Part shown: one piece after another, positions 41,701 through 54,143 of the stretch | Layout: the number at the start of each line of letters is the position of its first letter | Position numbering within the stretch: position 1 is the first letter of the stretch | Source of the DNA: Plantago elongata | Taxonomy: Eukaryota > Streptophyta > Magnoliopsida > Lamiales > Plantaginaceae | Assembly (NCBI GenBank): GCA_036897095.1 | Contig: JAYMSP010000042.1 | Location: 1-64,000, forward strand | Length of the DNA stretch: 64,000 nucleotides | Direction: 5' to 3' | Program-made: the position numbers and the translations under genes | The notes under the pieces: generated by a model | What the model was told of the DNA's origin: nothing | Databases searched by the model: none | The model's input: the letters and a program-made list of their open reading frames with translations, nothing else

Positions 41701-43321
41701 AATGATACACCATGAGCTTCTAAATTTTTATCCATTATATGCAGAATGTAAATGAAACCAAGATGAAGTTTTGTGGTTTCAATCCAATATCATTCGAAAT
41801 AGATTAGGTAATCCCGTTTTCTTGTTAATAAGATGGTTACAGTAGGATTGTTAAAGAGCACTAGCACTCATCCAACAATGAGAAAATAGCTTGACGGTCA
41901 TAAAAAACACCAAGTTATCTTTATGGCAAGAACGAAAATATTACATACATAAATTTAAATGAAGACGCGATGTCTACCTAGAGTATCATAAAGAGGTACA
42001 CAGACTAAACTGTGAGCATTGCAGGCCTGAAAAGGAAAAAAATGATGTAAATAACTCTGGACAAACACACTGTAGAATATCAATATTGGAGAACGTAGTT
42101 AGAAGTTGAGCTTATGCCTCCATTCCGACGATCCACTGAGGACAGTTTGCTCCATAGATTCCAATTCGAGCACCCTGAACCAATAAGAAGTTCCATTATT
42201 AGGCCAAACTTTTTTTTTTTTTTTGTACTGGTTTAAGTATAATAGTGTATGAAAGGGCGAGATTATCTCTTTTGTACTTACAGGTTCAACGCCATGTGCT
42301 CTCAACGCAGAACCGACAAGCAGAGTTTCATTGTAAACTTCCTTATAAGTCTTCCAAACATAAGGTCCCCACTGTAGATGATGAACATATTTATCAGTAA
42401 ATTACCAGCTAACCGATATCTCAATACAGCAATAGGATCACATACCTTCCCTCCAACCAGTTCACGCCATCCGAGCATTTTATTTCCAGGATACTTATCA
42501 ACCGACGTTCTGTATATTCATCAAAACTTTTATGTTGGTGCATAAAATTATGTTCTATTTACCTAGGACATTTGTATATAAGCAGCAAGAGTGGAATTTT
42601 GAAACTTTTCAGAAGCGTCTTCTCCTTTACAAAATTTTCATTTTTGTTTCCGAAACACATCGAAAAATCTGAAACGTCTCTTTTTTTCAAGAATCCGAAA
42701 CATAGCATGATAGCTTTGATTCATAGAAGTATTTTGCAATAGTCCATGCATCTCAAGCTAAAAACTCAAACACTGAAGAGAATGAATAAAGATAAAACAC
42801 TGAGATATCTCACTAATTTTTTTCTTAAAGAAAACTAACAATACACAGGAAAATTTACTCAAAAGTGATCTAAGCCAAAGATGGCTAATTTTCAAATCTC
42901 AGAAGTTAATTACTTCCTTCTCCCCGAATAACTTTCCATTTACTTTTATGGTAGACAAAATCATGCTAGTAGGCCCATCAATTGATTTATAAAGTTTGAA
43001 TTTTAATAAAATAATGTAAGTGAATGTACTCTTAAATAGTTTCAATGTTTAAGTTGAACTAACGAAGGACAAAAAAAGTAAATGAGAAGTAAAAAGTGTC
43101 AAAATGGTAGTAGGCTATAACCGGACAGAGTAAGTAATATTTTCAGAAGCTAGTTTGGGGTAGGTATATAATCACCTGAAAGCATCCCAAGCAGTAGACA
43201 TATGAGGATCAACAGGAGGATAATCATTTTCAGCCAACAAGTTCCTGTAAACCGGTCCGACCGATAACTGGCCGTCCCGTCCCTCTTTCCCTTCTTCTAC
43301 CTTAACGGCAAATCTTTTCAT
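38714..43321 (-). CDS. LACS1: Long-chain acyl-CoA synthetase, LACS1-like (661 aa, 19 exons)
   Basis: Exons, high to low: 43321-43176, 42509-42446, 42371-42282, 42174-42118, 42026-41978, 41693-41617, 41523-41484, 41414-41320, 41171-41004, 40820-40710, 40540-40453, 40368-40302, 40191-40116, 40026-39909, 39831-39586, 39488-39349, 39260-39078, 38991-38869, 38761-38714. The enzyme activates C16 and longer fatty acids to acyl-CoA, via an acyl-AMP, at the ER membrane. LACS1 of Arabidopsis serves wax and cutin synthesis with very-long-chain preference. AMP-binding motif [11 protein letters not shown] is at 227-237 and the fatty-acyl signature DGWFHTGDIGE begins near 492. The start [18 protein letters not shown] and the length (AtLACS1 is 660 aa) favour LACS1 over LACS4. 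Introns 4 and 11 have GC donors. Its promoter faces the hAT element. Confidence 0.95.
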
Positions 43322-43336
43322 TGCTTACACAAACAC

Positions 43337-44133
43337 CTGAAACAGAGTTTCAAAGCTTGATGTTAGAATTGGAAAAGGTCTGCTGCATATAAATAAAAAA
43401 TGGGTGTCCATTTCTGACCCACAACCATAAATGCAAGCTGTTTACTAGGTACATTGTTTTGCAATCTTCATCAAACTTGTTTTTGGTTTTGAAATATTCG
43501 TCATGCTATACTATATTACTAGTAATGCTAAAGTGGACCGGTTATTGAAATCTTTGAGGACCAATGTAGACCGTTATCTATCTATCCAAATTATCATTTA
43601 ATTGCGTACAGAAAAAATCAAAAGGGATGACGATGGCACGGTCAGTGCTCAGTCAGAGATGAGTAGGTTTGATTTTGCTTACATACGCTAAATAAATGAA
43701 GAAGAAGATGATGAAATAAAAAATTGTTAGTGGTAAATGAGCCTGGTAAATAAACAATTGTCTCTCAGCTCCAGTGCAAGAACCAATCAAAATCCGTAGA
43801 AGAAAGCCGGCGGTTCCGGTTCGGTTTCTTCACCTAAAACCGCTTAGCAACCGGATTGGTCAAATTCGAGGTCGCAATTGGCCAGTTTTCTTGAACGGTT
43901 TTTATTGGTTCTTGTATTGAGTCTGGGCAGATTGATCCCGTTGTCATTCCTACGTGCATTTGCCCTCCTAACCTAGAACTAAGAATATAATACATGCTTT
44001 CGCCCGCCCACAAGATTAGAATACTAACTCCGCCTTTACTTGTCACGAAATCTTTTACATTACCAAATACTAAAATGGAGTTTAGTATCTACACAATTAA
44101 AAAATCAAACTGAAAAGGGAAAGACATACTTAC
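43337..44133 (-). other. Leader intron of the LACS1-like gene
   Basis: On the minus strand, the donor TTCATCT|GTAAGTATG at 44133 is a near-perfect plant 5' splice site. The acceptor CTGTTTCAG at 43337 lies just above the ATG. The non-coding first exon would lie at about 44134-44250. Confidence 0.65.
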
Positions 44134-44250
44134 AGATGAACAAAGAAAGAAAGGAAGTTGGGTTAAGATGAAGAAGAGGAGAAATTGATGCAATATTTAT
44201 TGCATATTGAGGTTAGAGGTAATGAAGCAAGCAAGGCTTGAGAGTGAGTG

Positions 44251-44958
44251 AAATAAATAGGCAGATTGGTGCAATAATGAAAGAAGATACTTCTCCTATA
44301 CTGTGTACTATGTAGCATGTTGGTAGTTGGAATTCAACAATTACCGGTACCAACTTTTCGTATACTAAATGCAATTCTAAACTGAGTTCTCTACTCAATT
44401 GAATTAGGTATTCATCTTGTTTTACTAGACAAGTGACTCCGTTGTATAAACACAGGTATACTCGATCTCAAAGAAGGAACTCGATCTCATCATCTCGTAT
44501 ACCATTGATCAATAAGTTCGGAACATATCATTTTCGAAGCGTAAATGTTGTTCCTGCAAATAGCTAAGCAAGCTGGCATAGTTAAGGAGGAGTTTGGCTC
44601 CTCACTCCTCCGCATACACTCGTAAGAGTAGAGTACACTATTAGTTGAATGTGGGATGGGAAAATGATCAATCTTCCAACTGTCAATCACTATTTGTACA
44701 ATTTTACATTGATGATAATTAAATTGGTGGCAGCAGGTTAACTAATACAAAAACATTTATGACAATTGCGATCCCATTTAGTTTGATTTCACCTTTAATT
44801 CAAGAATAAATATAAATAGAATATACCATATCTCTTTTAAACGATTTACCAACTGAGTTGCACTTCATTATCTAGAATATACCACATTAAATGAAAGACG
44901 GGGAGAAAAATTATTAATGAATAGAAATAACAATTGACTGATTGTAATTAGGTCACAA
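44251..44958. other. Upstream region of the LACS1-like gene
   Basis: This is AT-rich with no gene recognised; open frames are short. It probably contains the LACS1-like promoter (minus strand) up to the hAT element that starts at 44967. Confidence 0.5.
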
Positions 44959-44966
44959 CTCACAAC

Positions 44967-46452
44967 TAGGAGTGTATACGAACCGATCGAGCCGAGCTTT
45001 ACACTAAACGAGCTTTGTTTGTGAACATTTTGTTAATATTTGTGATCGATGATCGTTTCAAACACGAGCTTGGCTCGTGTTCTGTTATGTTCTAATCATG
45101 TCCGCGAACGTTCGTGAACAATTTGATCGTTTATGTTCGTTCGTATTCTGTTCGTTTGCATTCGATCGTTTATAATCGTTTATGTTCAAAAAAGTTCGAA
45201 ATTTACTCGTTTAGCTCGAAAAAAGTTAAATATATATCAATTTTCAAATTTAATATCTGCAAGAGGCATAAAATACTTCTACTCGTTACATTTGAAACAC
45301 GAAGTTTGAAATTCCCATTACAAAATATGTGTTCCTCAAGTTCTAAACCAAAAATAAAATTTACAACATCACATATACATGTTGGATGAAAATGTCTTCG
45401 CTGGGTCACAATACAACCTGGAGAGACGGAACAAGAAAAAGGAAAAAACTCATTAGAGCATAAAGTAATATAAAAACTACTCTTGTTTAAATGTAGAAGG
45501 ACCCTAAAGAGATAAATTGTCACGCACTACTCTTTAATAATCTAACCTGCCACTCTTTATATATTCCCAATTTCACATTTAGCCAAGAGCACCAAATTTC
45601 ATGTTTGAGCACTTAGAAAACTAGCTTCAAGCCTACAAATCACCATAATAGCATGGTAAACCTTGACTAATCCCATGTAGAAACTACGAAACCAAGTCCA
45701 AGAAACAAGAGCAATTCATAAGAATATAAATTATGATAGAAAAAAAAAATCCGATGAATAAGCTTATATGGTACAAGAATTCAATCCATAACAAGTAAAA
45801 TCTATAATTCCATTCCACACCGACCTAAAAAGAATCTCAATATAATTCCCCAATCTAAATATGAAATTGAGAATTAAATTAGAAAGTAGAGGTTGAAAAT
45901 TAATCTAACCCAGTCGCCAAAAGTTCGTTGGAGACGGAGGGGAGAGGCGCGCGGAGTTGGAGTCGGTCAGTCGGAGGCTCGGAGCAGCAGAAAAACGTCG
46001 TCAATCGCGACTTCGCGAGCAGCAACACTAACAGAATCGACGGGAATATCAAAACGCCAGCAGAGAACGCTACCAGGAGCAGCTGAGTCGACGGCGGATG
46101 AGGAAGTAGAAGACGGAGTGGAGTCGACGGGATGAGGAGGTGGAAGACGAAGTGGAGTGGCTGTGGACTTGAGTGAAAAAAGTAAAGTAGAAAGAGTTAA
46201 AAAGGGTCAGATTTTGTAGGTATAATTGTTTAGTTTATATGTTTATATATAATATAATTACAAAAGTTATAATTATACACCATATTCGTGAACGCGAATG
46301 TCGAGCCTTAAATAATTAGGTTCGACACTCGTTCGTTAAATAATCATTTATGTTCGTAAACATGTTCGAGTTCGATCAACTTGATAACGAATTATATGTT
46401 GATCGAGCTTTTTGTAAATATCCACGAACGACTATGTTCATTTACACTCCTA
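44967..46452. mobile_element. Non-autonomous hAT-type DNA transposon, 1.49 kb, with 8-bp target duplication
   Basis: The left end TAGGAGTGTATACGAACC and the right end GTTCATTTACACTCCTA are inverted repeats. They are flanked by CTCACAAC on the left and CTCATAAC on the right, an 8-bp duplication with one change, which is the hAT hallmark. Both ends carry many short ACGAGCT / GTTCGTGAAC / CGATCGTTTAT subterminal motifs, typical binding sites of hAT transposases. No transposase domain can be read inside, so it must move with help from elsewhere. An internal patch at about 45905-46165 is much more GC-rich than the rest (CGTCGTCAATCGCGACTTCG, GAGTCGACGG repeated) and could be a captured host fragment. 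Confidence 0.85.
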
Positions 46453-48796
46453 CTCATAACAATGTAAAATTTTACATATAAATAGTCTTGCAGAATACAT
46501 GCGTACATTTTCGATATTTTATTGCGGATTAATTTCAAATTATACTGACCTAAATGTTTCACATGACTATGACCCAGCCATCTGAAAGCGAGACAGGTTG
46601 AGTCATAAATGAAAACAGGTAGTTTGGTTTGATTGCAATGCTAGTAGATTATATTAGTTCCAGATTGGCTAGCTGTGACTGCCATAAATTTAACATTACT
46701 CATTCCCCACCTTAAGATTTTATATGAAAACTTATTTTATATGAAAACTTATTACTGGTGCGATTAATTATACAACTGAATCTTTTTATGTAGAACTCTC
46801 CGAACTTTTCGAATTTTTAAGAGAGTATTTCAAAATTTTATAGATTTATTAGTATTATTTTTAACTCACTAACAAAATTTATAAATGACGAAAAATCAAG
46901 TTATTTATGATGACAAATAATGAGAAATACTTGTCACTAAAACTATAAAGTTTTACTAGTATTTTCTTATGGTTATTATTTAAAATAATTTATTATTAAA
47001 TAATTAAACGTAAATACGAACATATGAAGTTATTGGGACGTAGTCACTGAGGGGGTAAGGTACCAGAACAGAAGGTCCACAATACAGATAATATCTTCGA
47101 AACAACTCAGTGCCACTTTCACTCTCAGTTCCCAACTGGCCGATGCCATGAGTTTGGTATGGATAGTTAAATTCTTCTTGATTCACCTTCCCATTTATGC
47201 AGTTTATCAGTTTATGTGATAAAGATAATGAATATTCAAACACATTTGTTTCCATTGATTCAACAACTAAACTTAAGCCTCTGCTGGCAAGATCATTGAG
47301 TAATAACGCCATCCGTGACGCACGACGATGCGTCGTCGTGACTCGACGACGCACCGTCGTGTTTTTTTTCTGCAGTGGTGACGCGTCGTCGTCACGTCAT
47401 AAAATTTTTTAATTTATTTTTATTTTTTTATATTTTTATTTACATATAAATTATATTATAAGAGTGATTAAATGTTAAAATGAATAAAATTGTATTTTTT
47501 GAAGTCGTTTTATAATTTATTAAAGTTCAAAATTTAAGGGAAAAAGATATTTTTTTTATTTTGTTAAAAACATATTTAATATATTATAATAGTGTTTAGA
47601 AGTCGAAATTAATAAAATTGTATTTTTATTGGTTGTTTTACAATTTAAGTTTAATTAAGAGTAAAAATGAGTTCGGAATGGAATGATCCAAAAATAGTCA
47701 AGAGTGATATCTATTTGTAAATTTTGAAGAGACGAACCCGTTGATAATTTTTATTTATTTTTTACATTTTTATTTTTCAAGTTATTTACTTTTGAAATTG
47801 AATAAAATATAAAAAAGAAAAAAAGATAAATTCAAAAGCGACACTGGGCAGCAAAGGCCAAGGCATGCCGCAGGCGCAGTCATATGACAACGCGCCGCGC
47901 CCGCGCGGCGTGCCCATTGAGAACGGCCTAACTTCATGTTCAAAATTTTCAATTTGTATGTAGATATTCCATGTTCACTAAAATTAACTGATAAACTAAT
48001 TAATTTTATTAAAGGTGTTTAATAAATTAATTTTCTAAATGATTATGAGTTTTGTTTTATATTGAAACAAAAATATCTCAAAATCAACTCCCTACCCAAG
48101 CAAATCATGAAAACGGCCTTCCAGTATGCAAATGGGAAGGACCTCTCTCTCAACTTGCTTGTTTAAATGCAGGTGGACCTGCACTTGGTAGCCCCAAAAT
48201 GATGGAATTGGATGTATTTTTTAGATAATTAAGTGAAGTTCAGTTAGTTTGTGCTTGGTAAGATGATTAGAAAAGAATTAAAAAAGAAAAAGAAAAATCA
48301 GATGGACTCTTTTGCATGATAATTAAATTGCACGGATAACAACAACATACAGTTGAGAACTTGATATTATGGTCATCCACACTAGATTTAGTTGAGCAAC
48401 TCAACTTACATCACAGATTGTTATTCAAACAAACTCACAGTATGATTGGCAATGCCTCGGAGGAATAAGATGCCAAGGTCGTCGACTCTAAGTCGAACTA
48501 GATAGCTGACATTCGGTCATTCGTGCAATTTAGAAACGTTATATTCGTCGATCACTGCACAATTCAAAGAACAAAGGAGTGTTTCATGCATTTACCATAA
48601 ATGAGATGAGATTACAGAAACGGAATCATTCAAATGAAACCTGCAACCATTAGGAATAACGGGAAAGTTCTGAAAACTCCCAAGGAGGGGGGAGGCGTGC
48701 GGCGTGCCATACAAGGCAGAAGATAGATGAACTGCAATCTGGAATTACTATTCCAATCTTCCACCAATCCGGATACGAAATAAGGACTTGGCTTCT
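46453..48796. other. Repeat-bearing spacer upstream of the Agenet cluster
   Basis: No gene is recognised. It contains the GC-rich-ended repeat at 47308-47935 and AT-rich sequence. The rest up to 48796 includes the probable 3'UTR of the first Agenet gene. Confidence 0.5.
47308..47935. mobile_element. Repeat element with GC-rich ends and AT-rich body, possibly Harbinger-like
   Basis: The left side is a block of CGTCG/CGACG words that can fold (ACGACGATGCGTCGTCGTG, then CGACGACGCACCGTCGTG). The body is AT-rich. The right side is a GC-rich block (AACGCGCCGCGCCCGCGCGG) ending CATTGAGAACGGCC before TAA. The AT-rich body matches about 61500-61860. The right end resembles Harbinger-type elements of plants, but I could not find a matching inverted left end, so the class is uncertain. 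Confidence 0.45.
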
Positions 48797-50866
48797 TTAT
48801 AGACATGAAAACACAGAGGAAGCTGTTATATCCTGGAATTCATGCTCCACATTCTGTATGGCCACTCTAGCTTCCAACAAATCAGCCTGCAGACTGGCAA
48901 TTTCACGATCCTCACTGTCTTTGGCAACTTGAGCCGATGATATCTTCTCATCTAACTCAACCATTTCTTTCTCAGTTCTACGCTTCTCATCATTGTACTC
49001 CCTTATTTCTATCTCGATTCTACTCCTCTTATCCTTATGCAATGAAATTCGGCTATCAATTTCACTTGCCTCATTATCAAGGTTCTGCTGTTTATTTCTC
49101 AACGCCACCAATCGAGTAACACAGTCTCGTACAACATTAACATCGAATCCATCTACTTCCAACATTGTTAGCATGTCCACGATCTTTTTTAGCATGCTCA
49201 AATCTAATTTGGACATTGTTTCAGTATCAGAGACAGTCTCAACAATAGCAACAAGCAAAACCATTGAACCTACGGCCCCGGCTATACGTAACAACCTGTC
49301 CTCATGCAGTAGACCATGGAAGTGCGGCTTCCATTTAAAAGAAAACATTCTTTCGATCGGTTTCCACATCATATCAATGATGCTAGAAAAAGGCATGCTT
49401 TGCACATCCGTTAGAAAATCATTCGACGCCAGGTCCTTCATTGATGCAGCAACTTCACCAATAAACTCTAGTGTGTGGTTACGTTTTGAATCCTTCATTG
49501 ATCCCAGAACTAGATCAAGAAATTCAAGTGCATGGCTACACTCTGAATTGTACCCTACACTAGGAAGAGAAAGTAACCCTCCATACGCTGCTCCTGTCGA
49601 CCCCTGTAATTTATGTGGATCCGTCTCATGTGTGATCAAGCGGCCTTGAACACAATTCATTAGGTCTCTTTTCCGCTTCTTAGGTGGCCTCCCACGCTTT
49701 CTCTTAGAAATGGATGCTTGAGTTTTTGGCAGTATACTCTCCTAAAAGCAACACAGGCATCGATTTCAAGGCTAACATAAGCAAGAAATCACATATGCCA
49801 CGCATATAGAAAATTTCTTATGTCCCTACTGTTATTCTAGGCTAACATAAGCAACAACAACTAAAGTAGCTACTCTAGAATTTAGATCATGGCAATTGGA
49901 AAGCTTATGCTAGGCCGTCTTGGACACATTATAAAACTGAGTATAAAACCACCCAAATGTTAATTAGCTAGGCTTACTGCTCCCCTGATTTCCACATGTT
50001 TACCTCTCAGAGCCTGTTAGCACAAATGTGATCTCCTTGATGACAACTCCATTCAATTTATGCTAGAGGTATCATTCGACAATTGCTGCCAAATGAGCTC
50101 TTAGGCAAGTAAGAACATCCTCCCATCGGAAATACGATGTATAGGTTCGTCATTTTTAACCGTACCACATAAATTACATTATAAAAAATAAAAATGTAAG
50201 GTACCACACCAACAAATAATAAGAACTTGACAATTTTAGTTACACTTTTTTTACAGAGTTACTACTAAAATTACCGCATGATTAACCCGAACTTCAAATC
50301 CCGGGTCCGCCCCGACTCACACATAATGCTAATGTACACGACAACGAAACCGGGGAAAAGCAAAATCATACCTGGTTTAGGTTGGGTGAGCGGAGCCAGG
50401 TGCCATGAACCCAATCCCAGTGAAGCCTAACATGAGCAACCTCAAACTCGTGCTCCTCACCATCAAGGTCATGAAATGCAACCACGCACTTTCGACCACC
50501 GTGAATGACACGCGCCACCACCGCTTTCCACCAACAATTCCGATAAAACACATCGACTACATCTTGAGGTAGAAACCTGCAATTAGTATTAATAACCTCC
50601 TGCTCCCCCAAATGAGTTGGTGGAGTCGGCCGTACACGAATAACAGGGACATATTCTCTCAATCGGCGATTACGATGATCAAACAGATTTTGGTATTCCA
50701 CAAGGATTTGGTTGTTTTTTAAGCTGATTACTGTGGCTGTAAAGTAGACATTTTTGAAGCTTTCCTGGTTTGATTGGACCTCCACTAACGAATTTTGAGC
50801 GAATTCAAATGTGGCTCTATCGGAACAAGAATTGAGGATTTGTTTTCTCCTACTCCTCATCCTCAT
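48797..50866 (-). CDS. Agenet and DUF724 domain protein (479 aa, two exons)
   Basis: Exons are 50866-50372 and 49741-48797, phase 0, stop TAA. Two Agenet (Tudor-like) domains lie in exon 1. The first is at about 20-80 (LVEVQSNQESFKNVYFTATV, ending REYVPVIRVRPTPP). The second is at about 95-155 (VDVFYRNCWWKAVVARVIHG, HVRLHWDWVHGTW). Exon 2 opens with a basic SKRKRGRPPKKRKR stretch, an AT-hook or nuclear-import signal. It then has a C-terminal DUF724 region (MPFSSIIDMMWKPIERMFSF and later residues). A long coiled coil (about 370-465, VALRNKQQNLDNEASEID onward) ends the chain. Agenet domains read histone marks or bind proteins, and DUF724 proteins of Arabidopsis are largely uncharacterised. It is the first of three same-strand relatives. 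Confidence 0.9.
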
Positions 50867-52102
50867 GTCACATCCTAGAAGAATAGACGCGGAGCTGAGA
50901 ATGTGGGTCGTGTCGGGTTTCTAGTTAGCTATGGAGTCTAGTCTAGCCTAGTGATGCTGCTTTATCGTGGGTCATATCTGATGACAGAGAAACGTCTGCT
51001 AGTTCAGGTGTATATGCTCACGACACGTCTAAAGGCATGCTCCACACTCAACCAACATCATACCGGTAGATTCTCATACTGTATCATCAAAACAAAACGG
51101 GAACTTCATTTCGGATATTTTACTTCAATTTAGCTAGTGCTCACCTTTTTGGTATTACACTATTATAATACTACTAATCCATTGCTTTTGTCTACCGTGT
51201 CGATGTTATAGTGCATCTCATCATACTTAGATAGAATGTTGAATTATGATTGTATTAACGCAATATATATTATACTGTTCAACAATTTCAAGCATCATAA
51301 AATGTGATTTTTAGAAGAAATCTATGATATTCCCTTGCTTCATGCAGTATAGCTCGACTAGTTTAATAAGATTTTTTTTTTGAAGAATGAAAAATTGTAC
51401 GTATCACCCAAGGAACACCAGTTCCGAAATATATATCGAAATAATACAGTAGCAGAATAACATGGACAATTAAATCCAAACGACCAAGAGCACATACAAA
51501 AACAAAAAGAAAAGGGTGAAAGAATTTTAAAGTACTACGATACTCTCATTTCTTCATCTAAACTAATATGATATCGCATGCGAAATGAATTGAATTCAAA
51601 CTACATTATAAATTTGTTATGCTTGCCGAGTTAATCAAGACTTATTTTGGATAACAGTTGATCGATATCTTTTTTTACATTTATACATATTTTTGAATAA
51701 CAAGCTCAAACATGATGACATCAATTACAACTGAACAAAATGAAATGAATCAGTTAAAAATTAGCTCGTTTTGTAAACCGAATACGATTATTACTCTTAA
51801 CATATTATAGCTCGAAGACTCTGGACTCAACAAATTCAAATGAATTAAGTTTCTAGAAAAATCACATTACAGTACTCTCAAATCTCAATCAATGAATGAA
51901 TGCTTCAGCTATGAATCAGCCTAATATCTCACAAAATTCAATTCCAAGTGAATGAAGTTTCTAGAAAAAATCACACTACTCTCAAGTCTCAACAATGGAC
52001 AATGAATCAATGCAAGCAGAGAACAAATCCCTCAATCGGATACAACAACATTCAATCAGCCAATCAGATTACCTAACAATCACTCACATTTCAGATTCTC
52101 TC
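50867..52102. other. Spacer between the first and second Agenet genes
   Basis: This is AT-rich with no gene seen. A near-repeat of AAGTTTCTAGAAAAATCACA occurs near 51850 and 51956 (about 106 bp apart) just downstream of the second Agenet gene. Confidence 0.5.
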
Positions 52103-52594
52103 TCAATCCTCAGCATCCTCCTCCAATGGCGGAACCCAATCCTCCTTCACCCACTCACGGTGCAATCGCAGCTGCGACTCCGCGAAATCGATCTGCTCAC
52201 GCGAACATCGGAAGAAGACGGAGTATCTCCGATCCTCGAGCACGGTGATTACAATACCCTCCCACCAGCCGTCGTTGTGGAACGCATCCACCTCCTCCAT
52301 GACGCGGAACCGGCGGCGATTCTCTCTCGGAGGAATTGGACGAGCGAGGATGTAGTCGACATACTCGCGGAGCGGTTTACCGGAAGACTCGGTTAGGTTA
52401 TCGAATTCAAGGAAGAGCTTGCGAGAGTCTTTCTTCTTCGGGAGAGGGCGGATGACGGTGGCGGAGTACCAGGAGCCGCGGAGGCCGTCTTCCTCGAAGG
52501 CTACTTCCACTTTCGCGCCCTTTGGGAAGGGGTTTGGGGATGGAGATGATGACGATGATGATTCCCCATTTTTGGGAGGGCGTGTAACTACCAT
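52103..52594 (-). CDS. Short Agenet-domain protein (163 aa, intronless)
   Basis: The start ATG is at 52594 (MVVTRPPKNGESSSSSSP). The frame extends further upstream but without an ATG. After a Ser/Pro-rich leader come two Agenet modules. The first is GAKVEVAFEEDGLRGSWYSA ... REYVDYILARPIPP (about 25-90). The second is MEEVDAFHNDGWWEGIVITV ... QLRLHREWVKEDWVPP (about 98-155). It ends in acidic EEDAED. It lacks the linker, DUF724 and coiled-coil parts of its neighbours, so it looks like exon 1 of such a gene standing alone. Either it is a tandem copy truncated after the first exon, or an independent small reader protein of a kind also known in other plants. Same strand as both neighbours. Confidence 0.85.
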   Translation of the reverse strand: MVVTRPPKNGESSSSSSPSPNPFPKGAKVEVAFEEDGLRGSWYSATVIRPLPKKKDSRKLFLEFDNLTESSGKPLREYVDYILARPIPPRENRRRFRVMEEVDAFHNDGWWEGIVITVLEDRRYSVFFRCSREQIDFAESQLRLHREWVKEDWVPPLEEDAED

Positions 52595-54143
52595 TGCTGC
52601 TGCTTCTGATAGTTTGTTATTGTTCAATTTTCTGTTTGATGGTGGTGATCGATGTGGAATTTAATCTGCTAGTGAGGATATATAGGGATTGACGTCGTTT
52701 ACTTGCTTGTTTACTCGTGGAAACGGAGATGACGAAATATGATAGTCAAGGTGTCAACTACATGAAATTTTCTACGGATACCGATTGGTTTTGCAATTTA
52801 ATACTTGACCGTACAAAGAGGTGATCGGTAGTGTGAGTTCATTCCGGACAAACATATAGTGTGCATTCGTTCCGGACGTGTTTGTTAAGGCCTTGCAATT
52901 GCACTTGGATGCCATCACAATTCACAGATATGTACCCTGATATGCGATTTGTGTCTAGGGACCTTAGTGCAAATTGGAATGAACAAGATCGGAATTGCCA
53001 ATTGCACGCAAACAATCAAGCCATTTTCATACTCAATATGCAATTCAATTACTTAAAAGTTCATATCTCAACTCTTAACATGCTGTTTGGAGAATACTCA
53101 TTGCACTCGTGCCATTTAGCCGACGAGTCTTACATATAAAGGTTGGTATAAGGCTAGATGAACATTTTTTAAAATACAGATTAGGTCACCTTAAAATATA
53201 ACAGTGAATATCAAAATTGACTTATGCACCGTACATCTAACAAATAATGATAGCAATATTTTCACATTTTGGTACGAAAGCTAAAAAAAGAATCCATGCT
53301 AATTGAGGTCGGACTAGATATTCGAGATTCTGAGGAACTAGGATATTTTTTTACATTCCAATCCCATCCCAAATAAATGATATATATAGGGATTGGATGG
53401 AATCAGGTAGTATTTTCGAATGCAATATATTTTTCATAATCTTTTACAACATAAATATTGAAACTTGTAATATTTATCGATATAAATGGATATCATCCTA
53501 AATCACTACTAGGATGTAAAAATCAATCTCAAGCTTATTTTAAATTACGCTCCTTCCTTTCCGAATTCAACATTCAACTTAGCACTCTTCTTTGATATGT
53601 GTAATTTTAACTTTTCGTTTTAAATTTAGCGAAAAATATATTTATTACTTTACTATCTCTTTCTTCTATTTTATTCAATATATTTTTATTTTATTACTAT
53701 CTACTCAATATATTTTCATTTTATTACTATCTACGTTACTAAATTTATTAATTTTCTTGATAATTGAATTTGAGGAGAGAGTATATGAAAATTTGGAAAA
53801 TATACCAAACCCCCACCCCTACATGCTACTGAGGTCAGAGAGGAGTCATTCATTCCAAGTGGGAAGAAAATGTCTCATTAAGCTCAGAGAGGAGTCATTC
53901 ATTCCAAGTGGGAAGAAAATGTCTCATTAAGCACTGTAACAATTTGTTGTTGCATGAAAGTGCCAAATTACAACCCTCGACAATGATACCACTACATACA
54001 TTATACACAACAGCTTCAAGAACCAGCAACCTGAACTAGGGTTCTCAGGACGGCAAGCAGGCCATCTGATCAAAAAGGAAAACAGAAACTACGAGCATGA
54101 ATGCAAACACTCTTCCATCACCAGTAACAGTTGTACAGTTTCT
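52595..54143. other. Spacer between the second and third Agenet genes
   Basis: No gene was recognised. The promoter of the short Agenet gene lies at the left. At about 53690-53745 a TACTCAATATATTTTCATTT-type segment is doubled. A 49-bp tandem duplication lies at 53835-53932, just below the 3' end of the large DUF724 gene. Confidence 0.5.
53835..53932. repeat. Perfect 49-bp tandem duplication
   Basis: The unit beginning TCAGAGAGGAGTCATTCATT occurs twice without spacer (53835-53883 and 53884-53932) with no visible mismatch. That suggests a recent event. It lies about 210 bp beyond the stop of the large DUF724 gene, possibly in its 3'UTR. Confidence 0.93.

Noticed and set aside
45893-46135. 80-residue frame in the hAT element
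   Set aside because: Low-complexity Arg/Ser/Glu product of the GC-rich island; no transposase likeness.
48993-49649. 218-residue plus-strand frame
   Set aside because: Antisense shadow of the DUF724 exon, whose protein has clear domains.
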